49,584 nt of DNA from Photobacterium pectinilyticum. Its GTDB lineage: Bacteria > Pseudomonadota > Gammaproteobacteria > Enterobacterales > Vibrionaceae. Under the pieces are notes generated by a model. It saw only the letters and a program-made list of their open reading frames with translations, had not been told where the DNA came from and ran no database searches. Location: the NCBI RefSeq assembly GCF_024357955.1, contig NZ_JANEYT010000035.1, forward strand, positions 1 to 49,584, read 5' to 3'. Both the position numbers and the translations under genes were made by a program. Below are positions 27,442-37,175 of this stretch, one piece after another (position 1 is the first letter of the stretch; every line of letters starts with the position of its first letter).

Positions 27442-27494
27442 ATTATACCAATCTGGATAAGTAGTTGATCAAGTATTTATGTAGGCTGGTATTA
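27442..27494. repeat. Short intergenic element with ATACCA ends
   Basis: The ends TATACCAATCTGG (27444-27456) and CTGGTATTA (27486-27494) are imperfect inverted copies and resemble the element at 21986-22024. It lies between the fxsA terminator and the MATE gene. Probably a member of a short non-coding repeat family. Confidence 0.45.
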
Positions 27495-27513
27495 GTTACG
27501 GCGTGTGAATGCA

Positions 27514-28905
27514 TTAGTTCATGGGCACTGCTTGCCAGCGGCGACGTAGCTTGACCGCATACAGATAGGCGGCGACCCCGCTGAGGGCATTGGCTATCGC
27601 GATCCCAACAAATAACCCTTCGGTGCCGTACAGCTGGCTACCCAGCCAAGCGATGGGTAGCAGCAAGGCAAATAGCCGAAATAGGTTCCAGACCAAGGCA
27701 TCCATTGGGCGATGCATGGCATTGAGGGCACTGATCAGTAACATACAAACCGCCTGTAGGCCGTAACTGACCGGGACGACCACCAGGTAATGCCATAGCT
27801 GTGACTGTACCGCTGGGTCTTGGCTGAACAGGGAAGACAGTGGCCAGCTCAGTGGCACCATCATAATGAAGATCAACAGCTGGAACAGGATGGCAAAGCG
27901 CATTGCCGTGAACAGTGCGGCAAACGCGCGCTGCGGTTTATCGGCGCCCAGGTTCTGCGCCATGAATGGCATCAATGCTGAACCCATAGCCATCATGACC
28001 GTGATCAGAATGGACTCGATGCGCATCGCGGCCCCATAGGCGGCGACTGACGCAGTTCCCTGAACTGCCAACAGTGACATCAGCAATGCGCCTGATAATG
28101 GGTTAAGCGCATTGGATAAGCCGGCTGGCGTGCCGATTTGCATAATTTGCTGCCAATCGTTGGCAAGGCGAGCCAGTTGTGGCGGCGCTACCAGCTTTTC
28201 TCGCTTGATAAGTACATGCAGCGAGCCAGCCAGAGCAAAAGCCCAGCTTATTCCGCTGGCAATGGCCGCCCCTTTCACCCCAAGTTCCGGAAACGGACCG
28301 ATACCGAAGATCAAGACAGGATCCAAAACGCCATTGATTGCGCCAGCGAGGATCATGATCTTGGCTGGGGTTTTGGCATCTCCTGTTGCCCGGATAGCAC
28401 TGTTGCCTGCCATTGGGATCACCAGCAGCGGGATCGCCAGATACCAGATGGACATATAGTCGTTGATAATTGGCAGTAAATCGGCCCGTGCGCCAATCAA
28501 GCTAAATAGTGGCTCGATGGTCAGCACACCCAATGTCGAGGCGAGCACCATGAGTAGCAGCGCCAGTATCAGGCCGTGGGTGGTTAACCTGGCAGCACTG
28601 CGGGTATTGCCGCTGCCGAGCAGGCGGCCGATGCTGGTCGAAATCCCGACGCTGATCCCCATGGTGATACAGTTGATGGCAAAGGTGATCGGGAAGGTAA
28701 AGCTGACCGCCGCCAGTGCCTCGGTACCTAGTAGAGAAATAAAAAAAGTATCGACCAGATTGAACATCAAAATCGCCACCATGCCGAAGATCATCGGTAC
28801 GGTTAGGCGTTTGAGGACATCAGGAATAGGCTCGGACAGTAGCCCGTGTTTATCCGGCCGACTGGTGTCAGCCCTATTTATATCTGGCTTGTTGTTATCT
28901 GCCAT
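27514..28905 (-). CDS. MATE-family efflux transporter
   Basis: A 463-residue multidrug and toxic compound extrusion transporter with about 12 helices in two similar halves. Typical segments are LTVPMIFGMVAILMFNLVDT, FFISLLGTEALAAVSFTFPI, GISVGISTSIGRLLGSGNTR in the N-terminal half and AAYGAAMRIESILITVMMAM in the second. It probably exports cationic compounds with Na+ or H+ coupling. The start at 28905 (MADNNKPDINRAD) gives a short polar leader; the frame opens to 28962. It is divergent from groES. Substrate unknown. Confidence 0.92.
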   Translation of the reverse strand: MADNNKPDINRADTSRPDKHGLLSEPIPDVLKRLTVPMIFGMVAILMFNLVDTFFISLLGTEALAAVSFTFPITFAINCITMGISVGISTSIGRLLGSGNTRSAARLTTHGLILALLLMVLASTLGVLTIEPLFSLIGARADLLPIINDYMSIWYLAIPLLVIPMAGNSAIRATGDAKTPAKIMILAGAINGVLDPVLIFGIGPFPELGVKGAAIASGISWAFALAGSLHVLIKREKLVAPPQLARLANDWQQIMQIGTPAGLSNALNPLSGALLMSLLAVQGTASVAAYGAAMRIESILITVMMAMGSALMPFMAQNLGADKPQRAFAALFTAMRFAILFQLLIFIMMVPLSWPLSSLFSQDPAVQSQLWHYLVVVPVSYGLQAVCMLLISALNAMHRPMDALVWNLFRLFALLLPIAWLGSQLYGTEGLFVGIAIANALSGVAAYLYAVKLRRRWQAVPMN

Positions 28906-29002
28906 GTTCGTCTCGGGAAAAGTATGCCCGCTTACCCTAATGCAAAGAGTGTGATCGGGCAAAAATTCTCTGAGATATTTTGTAAAAAAAACGTCTCTGG
29001 GG

Positions 29003-29030
29003 CTTGGGTTCTAGAAAAACGACCCAACAT
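29003..29030 (+). promoter_or_regulatory. Candidate sigma-32 promoter of groESL
   Basis: CTTGGGT (29003-29009) and CCCAACAT (29023-29030), 13 nt apart, resemble the heat-shock consensus CTTGAAA-N13-17-CCCCATNT. It lies 83 bp before groES. In gammaproteobacteria groESL is normally sigma-32 controlled; no CIRCE-type inverted repeat was seen. Confidence 0.55.
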
Positions 29031-29112
29031 GTTTATGTATCAGAAAAAGTAAGGGTCACAGGCCTTTTATCTTTTTATTAGTATGGATATTACCAATCAG
29101 GAGAGACGACCG

Positions 29113-29403
29113 ATGAACATTCGTCCTTTACATGACCGAGTTATCGTTGAGCGCCAAGAAGTTGAATCAAAATCTGCTGGCGGCATCGTTCTAACTGGCT
29201 CTGCAGCTGAAAAATCTACTCGCGGTGTTGTGCTGGCAGTAGGCAAAGGTCGCATTCTAGAAAACGGTACGGTACAACCACTGGACGTTAAAGTTGGTGA
29301 TACTGTGATCTTTGCAGAAGGCTACGGCACCAAGACTGAAAAGATTGACGGTAAAGAAGTCCTGATCATGTCTGAAAACGACATCATGGCAATCGTTGAA
29401 TAA
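29113..29403 (+). CDS. groES: Co-chaperonin GroES
   Basis: GroES forms the heptameric lid of the GroEL folding chamber. The 96-residue protein has [20 protein letters not shown], the mobile loop [18 protein letters not shown] at about residues 16-34 and the end [10 protein letters not shown]. The start at 29113 has AGGAG upstream; ten more in-frame codons to 29083 are not part of the family. It is followed after 41 bp by groEL. Confidence 0.98.
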   Translation: MNIRPLHDRVIVERQEVESKSAGGIVLTGSAAEKSTRGVVLAVGKGRILENGTVQPLDVKVGDTVIFAEGYGTKTEKIDGKEVLIMSENDIMAIVE

Positions 29404-29429
29404 TCCGATCACCTCGAATCTAGAATTAA

Positions 29430-31091
<1,662 letters not shown>

Positions 31092-31127
31092 TACCCCTAT
31101 CTCACTGAGGTAGCTGACAAAACATAT

Positions 31128-31153
31128 AAACGGAGGCTTACGCCTCCGTTTTT
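31128..31153 (+). terminator. Terminator after groEL
   Basis: CGGAGGC (31131-31137) pairs with GCCTCCG (31142-31148), extended by AAA/TTT, loop TTAC, followed by a T-run. Confidence 0.92.
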
Positions 31154-31210
31154 TGTGCCTGAGAAATAGCAATAAGGGAGCGGCTTGGAGGCTACTTGTC
31201 CTATGGCAGG

Positions 31211-31280
31211 CTTGTCAGGAAAAAAGCTTAAAAACCTGCACGCTTGATATTTACTTTAGTATCAGCCACTTACGCTTGTA
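31211..31280. repeat. Dispersed intergenic repeat, copy A
   Basis: A degenerate copy of the family with core AGGAAAAAAGC...AAAAACCTGCAC and a 3' part resembling TTTAGTATCAGCCACTTA. Its AAAAAGC block ends 205 bp before that of copy B. Confidence 0.65.
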
Positions 31281-31413
31281 AGAACGCCCCTGGCACCAAG
31301 TTTTTATTTTGGTCGGCTTTTTCCTGTATATCGACTGATAAGCTGTACTGTCTGGCGGTTAGCGAGCGGGTGAGCCAGTTATAGGGAAAAAATGACAGTA
31401 AATAGATTGTGGC

Positions 31414-31480
31414 AGCTCACTTGGTAAAAAGCATGAAAAGCTGTACGCCATTCAATGTGTTTAAAATCATAGGCTTAGGT
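31414..31480. repeat. Dispersed intergenic repeat, copy B
   Basis: Core GGTAAAAAGC-AT-GAAAAGCTGTAC (31423-31445), then TTTAAAATCATAGGCTTA. Very close to copy D over the first 25 bases. Confidence 0.75.
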
Positions 31481-31610
31481 GTCAATATTGATGGGTTGAC
31501 GCAATGCTTGGGTTTGGTTTGCTTTTAGCTGTAATTCCAGGATAAAGCTGTACGAAGGGTGGCTCTTTCCCTGAACGTCTGCCGGAAAATGGCTAAAGGA
31601 GCAGAACTGA

Positions 31611-31680
31611 GTTTGTCAGGAAAAAAGCCGAAAAAGCTGAACAATACTTTAGTTGTTTTTAATCAATCACTTATACTTGT
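31611..31680. repeat. Dispersed intergenic repeat, copy C
   Basis: Core AGGAAAAAAGC-CG-AAAAAGCTGAAC (31618-31642), then TTTTTAATCAATCACTTA. It ends about 50 bp from the 3' end of the MgtC-family gene. Confidence 0.8.
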
Positions 31681-31731
31681 CATTGACGCTTTTGAATGTA
31701 GGTGGTCAGAATGGTCACCAAAAAGCCACCT

Positions 31732-32286
31732 TTATCCCTTGTCGCTGTACGCCTGTTTTTTTTCGGTGTTTGACTCTTCCGTGATTGCTTGCTTCTCGCT
31801 GCTGTGTCGTCTTACCTTTTTTAACTGGCGGCGATCACTCAAGTGGGCATGAACCCCCTTGCGCAGAATACGCAGGCTGTTTTCTAACTTGTCGACGCCG
31901 AGCAGAATAGACACCACGACACCTGTCATGATCACTGCGGTTTGGCCATAGCCCAAACCGATAGTGATTCCGAGAGCGGCCAGCATCCAGACCACTGCGG
32001 CGGAGGTGACACCATGGATTTGTCCGTCTCTGGTCATCACCACCCCGGCTCCCAGGAAGCCTATCCCGGTGATCACCTGTGCCATGACCCGGGAAATATC
32101 GGCATTGTTACTCGACAGGGTTTCGCCGAGGGTAATGAAAAAGTAGGTCCCCATAATAATTAACGTCGAAGTGCGGATCCCGACCGGTTTACCTCTAACT
32201 TGGCGCTCCACCCCGATAACCGCGCCACAAATGGCGCATTGGAGTAGGGCGGGCCAGGTGAACGGGGTGATATCAAGCCATAACAT
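31732..32286 (-). CDS. MgtC/SapB-family membrane protein
   Basis: A 184-residue protein with four to five N-terminal helices of the MgtC/SapB family: LLQCAICGAVIGVERQVRGK, VGIRTSTLIIMGTYFFITLG, QVITGIGFLGAGVVMTRDGQ, IHGVTSAAVVWMLAALGITI. The tail (about 140-184) is polar and charged and lacks the ACT-like domain of virulence MgtC, so this is the short type. The family is linked to Mg2+ limitation and, in pathogens, to inhibition of ATP synthase, but short members have no defined task. It sits downstream of rimK on the same strand behind a terminator and is flanked by repeat copies. Confidence 0.9.
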   Translation of the reverse strand: MLWLDITPFTWPALLQCAICGAVIGVERQVRGKPVGIRTSTLIIMGTYFFITLGETLSSNNADISRVMAQVITGIGFLGAGVVMTRDGQIHGVTSAAVVWMLAALGITIGLGYGQTAVIMTGVVVSILLGVDKLENSLRILRKGVHAHLSDRRQLKKVRRHSSEKQAITEESNTEKKQAYSDKG

Positions 32287-32324
32287 GGCTGTTGCTCCTA
32301 TTATTAAGACGGCTTTGGTGGATG

Positions 32325-32347
32325 AAAAAAGCAGCCCTTGGCTGCTT
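32325..32347 (-). terminator. Terminator after rimK
   Basis: AAGCAGCC (32329-32336) pairs with GGCTGCTT (32340-32347) around a 3-nt loop, followed on the minus strand by Ts. It separates rimK from the MgtC-family gene. Confidence 0.85.
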
Positions 32348-32386
32348 ATGGTTTTTCGTTTGCTTCACGTCTTCATAGCGGTGTGG

Positions 32387-33292
32387 CTATTGGTGAGAGT
32401 TGCGACGGCTGTTGCGCTTGCCTGCATGCTTTTCGATGTACTCGACAATCATTCCGGCAATATCTTTGCCTGTTGCACCTTCAATGCCTTCCAGACCGGG
32501 GGAAGAGTTTACTTCCATAACCAGTGGTCCGCGCTTGGATCGCAGTAAATCAACCCCAGCAACGCTCAGTCCCATCGCTTTTGCCGCGGCAACCGCAGTC
32601 TTACGCTCTTCAGGGGTAATGCGGATCAATGAGGCACTGCCGCCACGATGCAAGTTGGAACGAAATTCGCCTTCTGCCCCTTGGCGCTTCATTGCAGCGA
32701 TCACTTTGTCGCCGATGACAAAACAGCGGATATCGGCACCACCGGCTTCCTCGATAAATTCCTGCACCATGATGTTGGCTTTCAACCCCATGAAGGCTTC
32801 GATCACGCTCTCGGCCGCTGTTTGGGTTTCGGCTAATACCACGCCAATACCTTGGGTGCCTTCGAGCAGTTTGATCACCAGTGGGGCGCCGCCGACCATC
32901 TTGATTAAATCCGGCACATCATCGGGCTTGCTGGCAAAACCTGTGATCGGCATGCCCACCCCTTTGCGGCTGAGTAACTGGAGTGAACGCAGCTTGTCCC
33001 GAGAACGCGAAATCGCGATGGACGGGTTCACGGAGAACACATCCATCATTTCGAACTGACGCAATACCGAGCAGCCGTAAAATGTAATATCCGCACCTAT
33101 ACGCGGAATAATGGCATCAAAGCCCGTCAGATCTTGGCCTTCGAAATGAATCGATGGCTTGACCGAGTTGATATTCATATAACAACGCAAAGCGTTGATG
33201 ATTACAGCTTCATGGCCGCGCTGTTCGATGGCCTCACGCAGGCGGTGGGTTGAGTACAGGTTTTCGTTCTGGGAGAGAATGCCAATTTTCAT
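32387..33292 (-). CDS. rimK: RimK, ribosomal protein S6--L-glutamate ligase
   Basis: RimK adds glutamate residues to the C-terminus of ribosomal protein S6 using ATP, and can make poly-alpha-glutamate in vitro. The 301-residue protein (E. coli 300) begins [20 protein letters not shown] and has the ATP-grasp fold: [40 protein letters not shown], and [20 protein letters not shown] with the metal-binding Glu and Asn. I prefer the start at 33292 over the ATG at 33304 by family comparison; neither has a strong ribosome site. The C-terminal tail is basic and serine-rich. Confidence 0.93.
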   Translation of the reverse strand: MKIGILSQNENLYSTHRLREAIEQRGHEAVIINALRCYMNINSVKPSIHFEGQDLTGFDAIIPRIGADITFYGCSVLRQFEMMDVFSVNPSIAISRSRDKLRSLQLLSRKGVGMPITGFASKPDDVPDLIKMVGGAPLVIKLLEGTQGIGVVLAETQTAAESVIEAFMGLKANIMVQEFIEEAGGADIRCFVIGDKVIAAMKRQGAEGEFRSNLHRGGSASLIRITPEERKTAVAAAKAMGLSVAGVDLLRSKRGPLVMEVNSSPGLEGIEGATGKDIAGMIVEYIEKHAGKRNSRRNSHQ

Positions 33293-33493
33293 TGCGTTAC
33301 TCATTAATAAGGTGATGGATAGTGTGCAGGCGTGAAGTTTGGCTGCCTTCTTAGCCTGCAGATCGGAGCGCGACTATGCGCTTACTTGGTTCTAAATGCG
33401 AGCGATTTGGCGATGATATTTTTTGATTGAGTCCAACAAATATTTTGCTGGTGTTTTAACTTTATGGCCTGTCGTGTTTTTTTTGGTTTTTTA

Positions 33494-33562
33494 GGCTTAC
33501 TCGGTAAAAAGCCTGAAAAGCTGAACGTGAGTTTAAGTTACTTTATATCAATGATTTACTTG
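33494..33562. repeat. Dispersed intergenic repeat, copy D
   Basis: Core GGTAAAAAGC-CT-GAAAAGCTGAAC (33503-33526), then CTTTATATCAATGATTTACT. Best agreement with copies B and C. Confidence 0.8.
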
Positions 33563-33595
33563 TTGGTTTTTGGGTTGCCCATGATGGGATAAATA

Positions 33596-33620
33596 CTTGT
33601 TCAGGTTTTATCTGAACAAG
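33596..33620. repeat. Perfect hairpin between repeat copies D and E
   Basis: CTTGTTCAG (33596-33604) and CTGAACAAG (33612-33620) with a 7-nt loop. AAATA upstream (33591-33595) and TATTT downstream (33625-33629) can extend the stem past a 4-nt bulge. No T-run follows on either strand. Confidence 0.6.
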
Positions 33621-33680
33621 AGGGTATTTGCTGTTCGTGTTGTGTGTCCTGATCGTAAATGATACCTTTTTGCTTGCTGT

Positions 33681-33750
33681 GAGCTAACAGGGGAAAAAGC
33701 TCAAAAAGCTGAACATAATTAATCCACTTAAAAACAATGGTTTAGGTTAA
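33681..33750. repeat. Dispersed intergenic repeat, copy E
   Basis: Core AGGGGAAAAAGC-TC-AAAAAGCTGAAC (33689-33714), then CTTAAAAACAATGGTTTA. Its AAAAAGC block is 188 bp from that of copy D. Confidence 0.8.
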
Positions 33751-33868
33751 CCTGGCTGATGTTTACCCTTGAGTGTCGTGTTGAGCACCTAAAGGGTGTT
33801 TATTTTGTTGTTTGCTGTACGTTGAGGCTGGGGGGGATATGACCCCCGTAAAGTAGACTCGGGGGGAA

Positions 33869-34891
33869 CTATTCGAGGCGCAAATCCAGCGGGGTTTTGC
33901 TGCGGCGGCCACCGATTTCTCGGGTCAGTTTCGGCACCATATAGCCCGACACATTCTCCATCAGGCCGGCCATTAGCTGGCGGGCAGTGTGGTCGTCGAC
34001 CATAAAGTGCGCTGCGCCTTGGACCCGATCCAGCACGTGGAGGTAATAGGGAAGGATACCAACATCGAACAGGGATTCGCTGAGGTGGGTCAGGGCCTCG
34101 ACGGAGTCATTGACGCCTTTGAGCAATACCCCTTGGTTCAGCAGTGTCACATCAGCCTGCTTGAGCGCCAGCATCGCCTGAGCCAGCTCCTCGTTGATTT
34201 CATTGGCATGGTTGATATGGGTGACCAGCACCGTTTGCAAACGGCTGCGAGCCAGCAGTTGGCATAGCTCGGGGGTAATGCGAGATGGCATGACCACCGG
34301 TAAGCGGGAATGGATACGCAGCCGCTTGATATGCGGAATAGCACTGATGGCATCGATCAGCCAGGCCACTTCATTGTCCTTGGCCATCAATGGATCGCCA
34401 CCGGATAGGATAACTTCATTGATGTCCGGTTGGCTGGCGATATAGTCCAGTGCAAGCTGCCAGTTACGTTTGCCACCTTGGTTTTCCTGATAGGGAAAAT
34501 GGCGACGGAAGCAATAGCGACAGTTAACGGCACAGCCGCCTTTGACGATCAGCAGGGCCCGGTTCTTGTATTTGTGCAGTAGACCAGGAATGGCATTGTC
34601 TTGCTCTTCTAAGGGGTCTTGGGAATAGCCCGGGTGCACCTCGAATTCCTCTGCCAGAGGCAAAACCTGTCGCAATAACGGGTCGTAAGGGTTGCCAACT
34701 TCCATTCTATCGACAAAGCTCTTAGGGACACGCAGCGCAAATAATTTCCGGGCCGCTAAGCCTTCTGCCCAAGGGGCGGGATCAATTTTAAGGCTATTTA
34801 GCAGCTGAATCGGATCAGAAATCGCATTAGCAAGATCATTCAGCCAGTTTTGCTCAACAGATGAGGCGTTTCGGGTTATTATATGCGGCAT
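33869..34891 (-). CDS. epmB: EF-P lysine 2,3-aminomutase EpmB
   Basis: EpmB is a radical-SAM enzyme that converts (S)-alpha-lysine to (R)-beta-lysine, the group EpmA attaches to elongation factor P. The 340-residue protein has the radical-SAM cluster CAVNCRYCFRRHFPY (CxxxCxxC), EVILSGGDPLMAKDNE, and RLRIHSRLPVVMPSRITPEL, close to the E. coli enzyme. The start at 34891 (MPHIITRN) is the conserved one, three codons after another ATG. It is transcribed divergently from efp with only 33 bp between the start codons, so their promoters overlap. Confidence 0.96.
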   Translation of the reverse strand: MPHIITRNASSVEQNWLNDLANAISDPIQLLNSLKIDPAPWAEGLAARKLFALRVPKSFVDRMEVGNPYDPLLRQVLPLAEEFEVHPGYSQDPLEEQDNAIPGLLHKYKNRALLIVKGGCAVNCRYCFRRHFPYQENQGGKRNWQLALDYIASQPDINEVILSGGDPLMAKDNEVAWLIDAISAIPHIKRLRIHSRLPVVMPSRITPELCQLLARSRLQTVLVTHINHANEINEELAQAMLALKQADVTLLNQGVLLKGVNDSVEALTHLSESLFDVGILPYYLHVLDRVQGAAHFMVDDHTARQLMAGLMENVSGYMVPKLTREIGGRRSKTPLDLRLE

Positions 34892-34924
34892 TAAATACAA
34901 CTCGAAGATGTTAAGAGGATAGAA

Positions 34925-35491
34925 ATGGCGTCTTTCAGCACCAATGAATTCCGCGGCGGAATGAAAATTATGCTAGATAATGAACCATGTGTCATTATCG
35001 AAAATGAATTTGTTAAGCCGGGCAAAGGCCAGGCGTTCAACCGCGTTAAAATCCGTAAACTGCTTTCAGGCAAGGTACTGGAGAAGACTTTCAAGTCTGG
35101 TGAAAGCGTTGAAGCTGCAGACGTAATCGATACTGAGCTTGATTACCTCTACAACGACGGTGAATTCTACCACTTCATGAACAATGAAACGTTTGAGCAA
35201 ATTGCGGCAGACGTTAAAGCGGTAGGCGAAAACGCGAAGTGGTTAGTAGAAAACAACACTTGTACGCTAACACTGTGGAACGGTAACCCAATTGCCGTAA
35301 CACCACCAAACTTCGTTGAACTAGAAGTAACCGAAACGGATCCTGGCCTAAAAGGTGATACTCAGGGTACCGGTGGTAAGCCTGCAACACTAACCACTGG
35401 TGCAGTCGTACGTGTACCATTGTTCATCGCTATCGGTGAAGTGATTAAAGTTGATACGCGCTCAGCTGAGTACGTAGGCCGTGTGAAGTAA
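34925..35491 (+). CDS. efp: Elongation factor P
   Basis: EF-P enters the ribosomal E site and speeds peptide bond formation at polyproline stretches. The 188 residues equal the E. coli length: KOW-like N-terminal domain with the modified Lys34 in [11 protein letters not shown], then two OB domains ending [16 protein letters not shown] is well placed before the ATG. Lys34 and the presence of epmA and epmB in this window indicate beta-lysylation. A strong terminator follows. Confidence 0.98.
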   Translation: MASFSTNEFRGGMKIMLDNEPCVIIENEFVKPGKGQAFNRVKIRKLLSGKVLEKTFKSGESVEAADVIDTELDYLYNDGEFYHFMNNETFEQIAADVKAVGENAKWLVENNTCTLTLWNGNPIAVTPPNFVELEVTETDPGLKGDTQGTGGKPATLTTGAVVRVPLFIAIGEVIKVDTRSAEYVGRVK

Positions 35492-35539
35492 TTCACTTCC
35501 GGTTGTAAAAAAGGTCGCTTAGGCCTGGCTTTATACACA

Positions 35540-35570
35540 AATCCCTCGATTTACTCGAGGGATTTTTTTT
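35540..35570 (+). terminator. Terminator after efp
   Basis: A perfect 10-bp stem (35540-35549 with 35555-35564), 5-nt loop and T8 tail. Confidence 0.95.
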
Positions 35571-35630
35571 GCTCGTTTATCTGCTTGATTAAGTCTCTTG
35601 GGTCTGGGCCTTAATCGACCGAGCAGGCAT

Positions 35631-35661
35631 AAAAAAAGCACCGCGATGCGGTGCTTTTTTT
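35631..35661. terminator. Terminator after frdD (bidirectional)
   Basis: A perfect 14-bp stem including A7/T7 ends (35631-35644 with 35648-35661) and a GAT loop. It closes the frd operon on the minus strand and backs up the efp terminator on the plus strand. Confidence 0.93.
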
Positions 35662-35675
35662 GCTTCGTATCACGA

Positions 35676-36038
35676 TTAGATCATGAATACGAAAATTACA
35701 GCCAGTGCAGACACAAGGAATGCTGCTGCGTAGCATGCGATTTTACCTACCACACCAGTGTGGAATTTCAGGTCATGCATACCGTGGTGCAGACGGTGCA
35801 TCGCGTGCCACATTGGCAGAGCCAGAGTCGCGATAGTAAATAGTGCACCGATGATGCTGGTGACGAAGCCGGCAACGCGCTCGTAGCTCATTGAATCAGC
35901 GTCTAGGATACCCAGTGGTACCATGATACCCAGTACCAGCACAGTCACAGGTGTTAGCATTGCAAACCAAGTACCGCCAGCACCAAACAGACCCCACCAT
36001 ACTGGTTCGTCAGAACGTTTAGGATTTAGATTAACCAC
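35676..36038 (-). CDS. frdD: Fumarate reductase membrane anchor subunit D
   Basis: FrdD, with FrdC, anchors the FrdAB catalytic dimer to the inner membrane and helps form the menaquinol site. The 120-residue protein has three helices ([60 protein letters not shown]) and the conserved stretch [13 protein letters not shown]. Last gene of frdABCD, 10 bp after frdC. Confidence 0.96.
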   Translation of the reverse strand: MVNLNPKRSDEPVWWGLFGAGGTWFAMLTPVTVLVLGIMVPLGILDADSMSYERVAGFVTSIIGALFTIATLALPMWHAMHRLHHGMHDLKFHTGVVGKIACYAAAFLVSALAVIFVFMI

Positions 36039-36048
36039 GTGGTTCTCC

Positions 36049-36432
36049 TTAAACTAGAACTAGTACGAACAGTGAGATTGCAGCAACTGCAGCCCACTGA
36101 GCCAGAACAACAACTTTCTTGTCCAGTGTCTTGCCTTTCAATTTGATAGGCATTACCTGAGGCATCATGCTGAAGAAAGTCTGTGCGTGGAACAGGCTAC
36201 CCGCCAATGCCAGCACGTTCAGAATTACAACTACTGGGTTAGCCATAAACTCTAGCCAGCCCGCCCATGCTTCAGGGCCCTTCACTAGGCTACCTAGACC
36301 GAAAGTCAGACAGATAGTGAAGAAGATTAACGGTAAAATAGTTGCTTCACGAACCATGTAGAAGCGGTAGAAAGGGTGATCCTTCCACCAGGTGCGCTTC
36401 ATTTCGCGAACGTAAGGTTTACGATTGCTCAT
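36049..36432 (-). CDS. frdC: Fumarate reductase membrane anchor subunit C
   Basis: The 127-residue membrane anchor with three helices begins [20 protein letters not shown] and continues [20 protein letters not shown], where the conserved YxxREAT/S segment contributes the quinol-binding Glu. It lies 2 bp after frdB. Together with FrdD it passes electrons from menaquinol to the iron-sulfur subunit. Confidence 0.96.
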   Translation of the reverse strand: MSNRKPYVREMKRTWWKDHPFYRFYMVREATILPLIFFTICLTFGLGSLVKGPEAWAGWLEFMANPVVVILNVLALAGSLFHAQTFFSMMPQVMPIKLKGKTLDKKVVVLAQWAAVAAISLFVLVLV

Positions 36433-36434
36433 CC

Positions 36435-37175
36435 TTATGCCTCCTGAGGCTTCATCATGGCGATAACGAAATCTTTAGATGATTCCACTTTGCCTTGGTT
36501 AACCGCTGCTGCTGGATCGACGCTCTTCGGACACACTTCAGAACAGTAGCCAACAAAAGTACAGCCCCATGCACCGTTTTCACCATTGATCAGCTTCATT
36601 CGCTCATCAGAACCGTTGTCACGGCTGTCTAGGTTGTAGCGGTGCGCTAGGGTTAGCGCTGCAGGGCCGATGAACTCAGGGTTCAGGCCGAACTGAGGAC
36701 ATGCTGAGTAGCACAGACCACAGTTGATACAACCAGCAAACTGCTTGTACTTCGCCATTTGCTCTGGCGTCTGGTTGTTTGGACCGTCTTCAGGCTTGCG
36801 ATCGTTACCGATGATGTACGGCTTGATAGCTTCTAGGCGCTCGATGAATGGCGTCATGTCGACGACCAAGTCTTTCTCGATAGCAAAGTTAGCCAGCGCT
36901 TCGATTTTCAGACCGTTCGGGTAATCACGCAAGAAAGTCTTACAGGCCAGTTTTGGCACCTTGTTGACCATCATGCCGCAAGAACCACAGATTGCCATGC
37001 GGCAAGACCAGCGGTAAGCCAGGTCTTTGTCTAGGTTATCTTTGATGTAACCTAGCGCATCAAGCACAGACATGGTTTCGTTAAACGGTACTTCAAACAT
37101 TTCGAAGTATGGTTCTGCATCTTTTGCTGGGTCATAACGCAGAATTTCTACTTTTTGGATGCGGTTGTCTGACAT
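36435..37175 (-). CDS. frdB: Fumarate reductase iron-sulfur subunit
   Basis: FrdB carries electrons from menaquinol to the flavin of FrdA through three clusters. The 246 residues contain the [2Fe-2S] ligands in [20 protein letters not shown] with a following Cys, and the [4Fe-4S] and [3Fe-4S] ligands in [13 protein letters not shown] and [11 protein letters not shown]. Its ATG overlaps the frdA stop in TAATG, so translation is coupled. Confidence 0.98.
   Translation of the reverse strand: MSDNRIQKVEILRYDPAKDAEPYFEMFEVPFNETMSVLDALGYIKDNLDKDLAYRWSCRMAICGSCGMMVNKVPKLACKTFLRDYPNGLKIEALANFAIEKDLVVDMTPFIERLEAIKPYIIGNDRKPEDGPNNQTPEQMAKYKQFAGCINCGLCYSACPQFGLNPEFIGPAALTLAHRYNLDSRDNGSDERMKLINGENGAWGCTFVGYCSEVCPKSVDPAAAVNQGKVESSKDFVIAMMKPQEA

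Larger units (their letters stand above)
31154..31731. other. Repeat-bearing intergenic region after groEL
   Basis: About 580 bp without a convincing gene. It contains three degenerate copies of a repeat at 31211-31280, 31414-31480 and 31611-31680. The spacers between copies also resemble each other, for example TTGGT..GCTTTT..CTGTA....AAGCTGTAC at about 31310-31350 and 31514-31553. The 97-codon frame from 31559 runs through repeat copy C and overlaps the MgtC-family gene, so I do not accept it as a gene. Confidence 0.7.
33293..33868. other. Repeat-bearing intergenic region between rimK and epmB
   Basis: 576 bp without a gene. It holds repeat copies D (33494-33562) and E (33681-33750), a perfect 9-bp hairpin between them (33596-33620), and a G5/C5 hairpin near the epmB stop (33832-33847). 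Composition is AT-rich with T-runs. Confidence 0.7.

Noticed and set aside
29003..29112. CIRCE/HrcA operator before groES
   Set aside because: No TTAGCACTC-N9-GAGTGCTAA-type repeat is present; a sigma-32-like promoter is seen instead.
31559..31852. 97-codon plus-strand frame in the groEL-mgtC gap
   Set aside because: It runs through a repeat copy and into the antisense of the MgtC-family gene, has no ribosome site and no recognisable domain.
31211..33750. Repeat copies A-E as a CRISPR array or integron attC sites
   Set aside because: Copies are degenerate, separated by about 200 bp, lack the short regular spacers of CRISPR and the conserved palindromic boxes of attC; no integrase or cas gene is nearby.
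33832..33847. G5/C5 hairpin after epmB as a terminator
   Set aside because: Only five pairs and no T-run on the minus strand; it cannot be called an intrinsic terminator.
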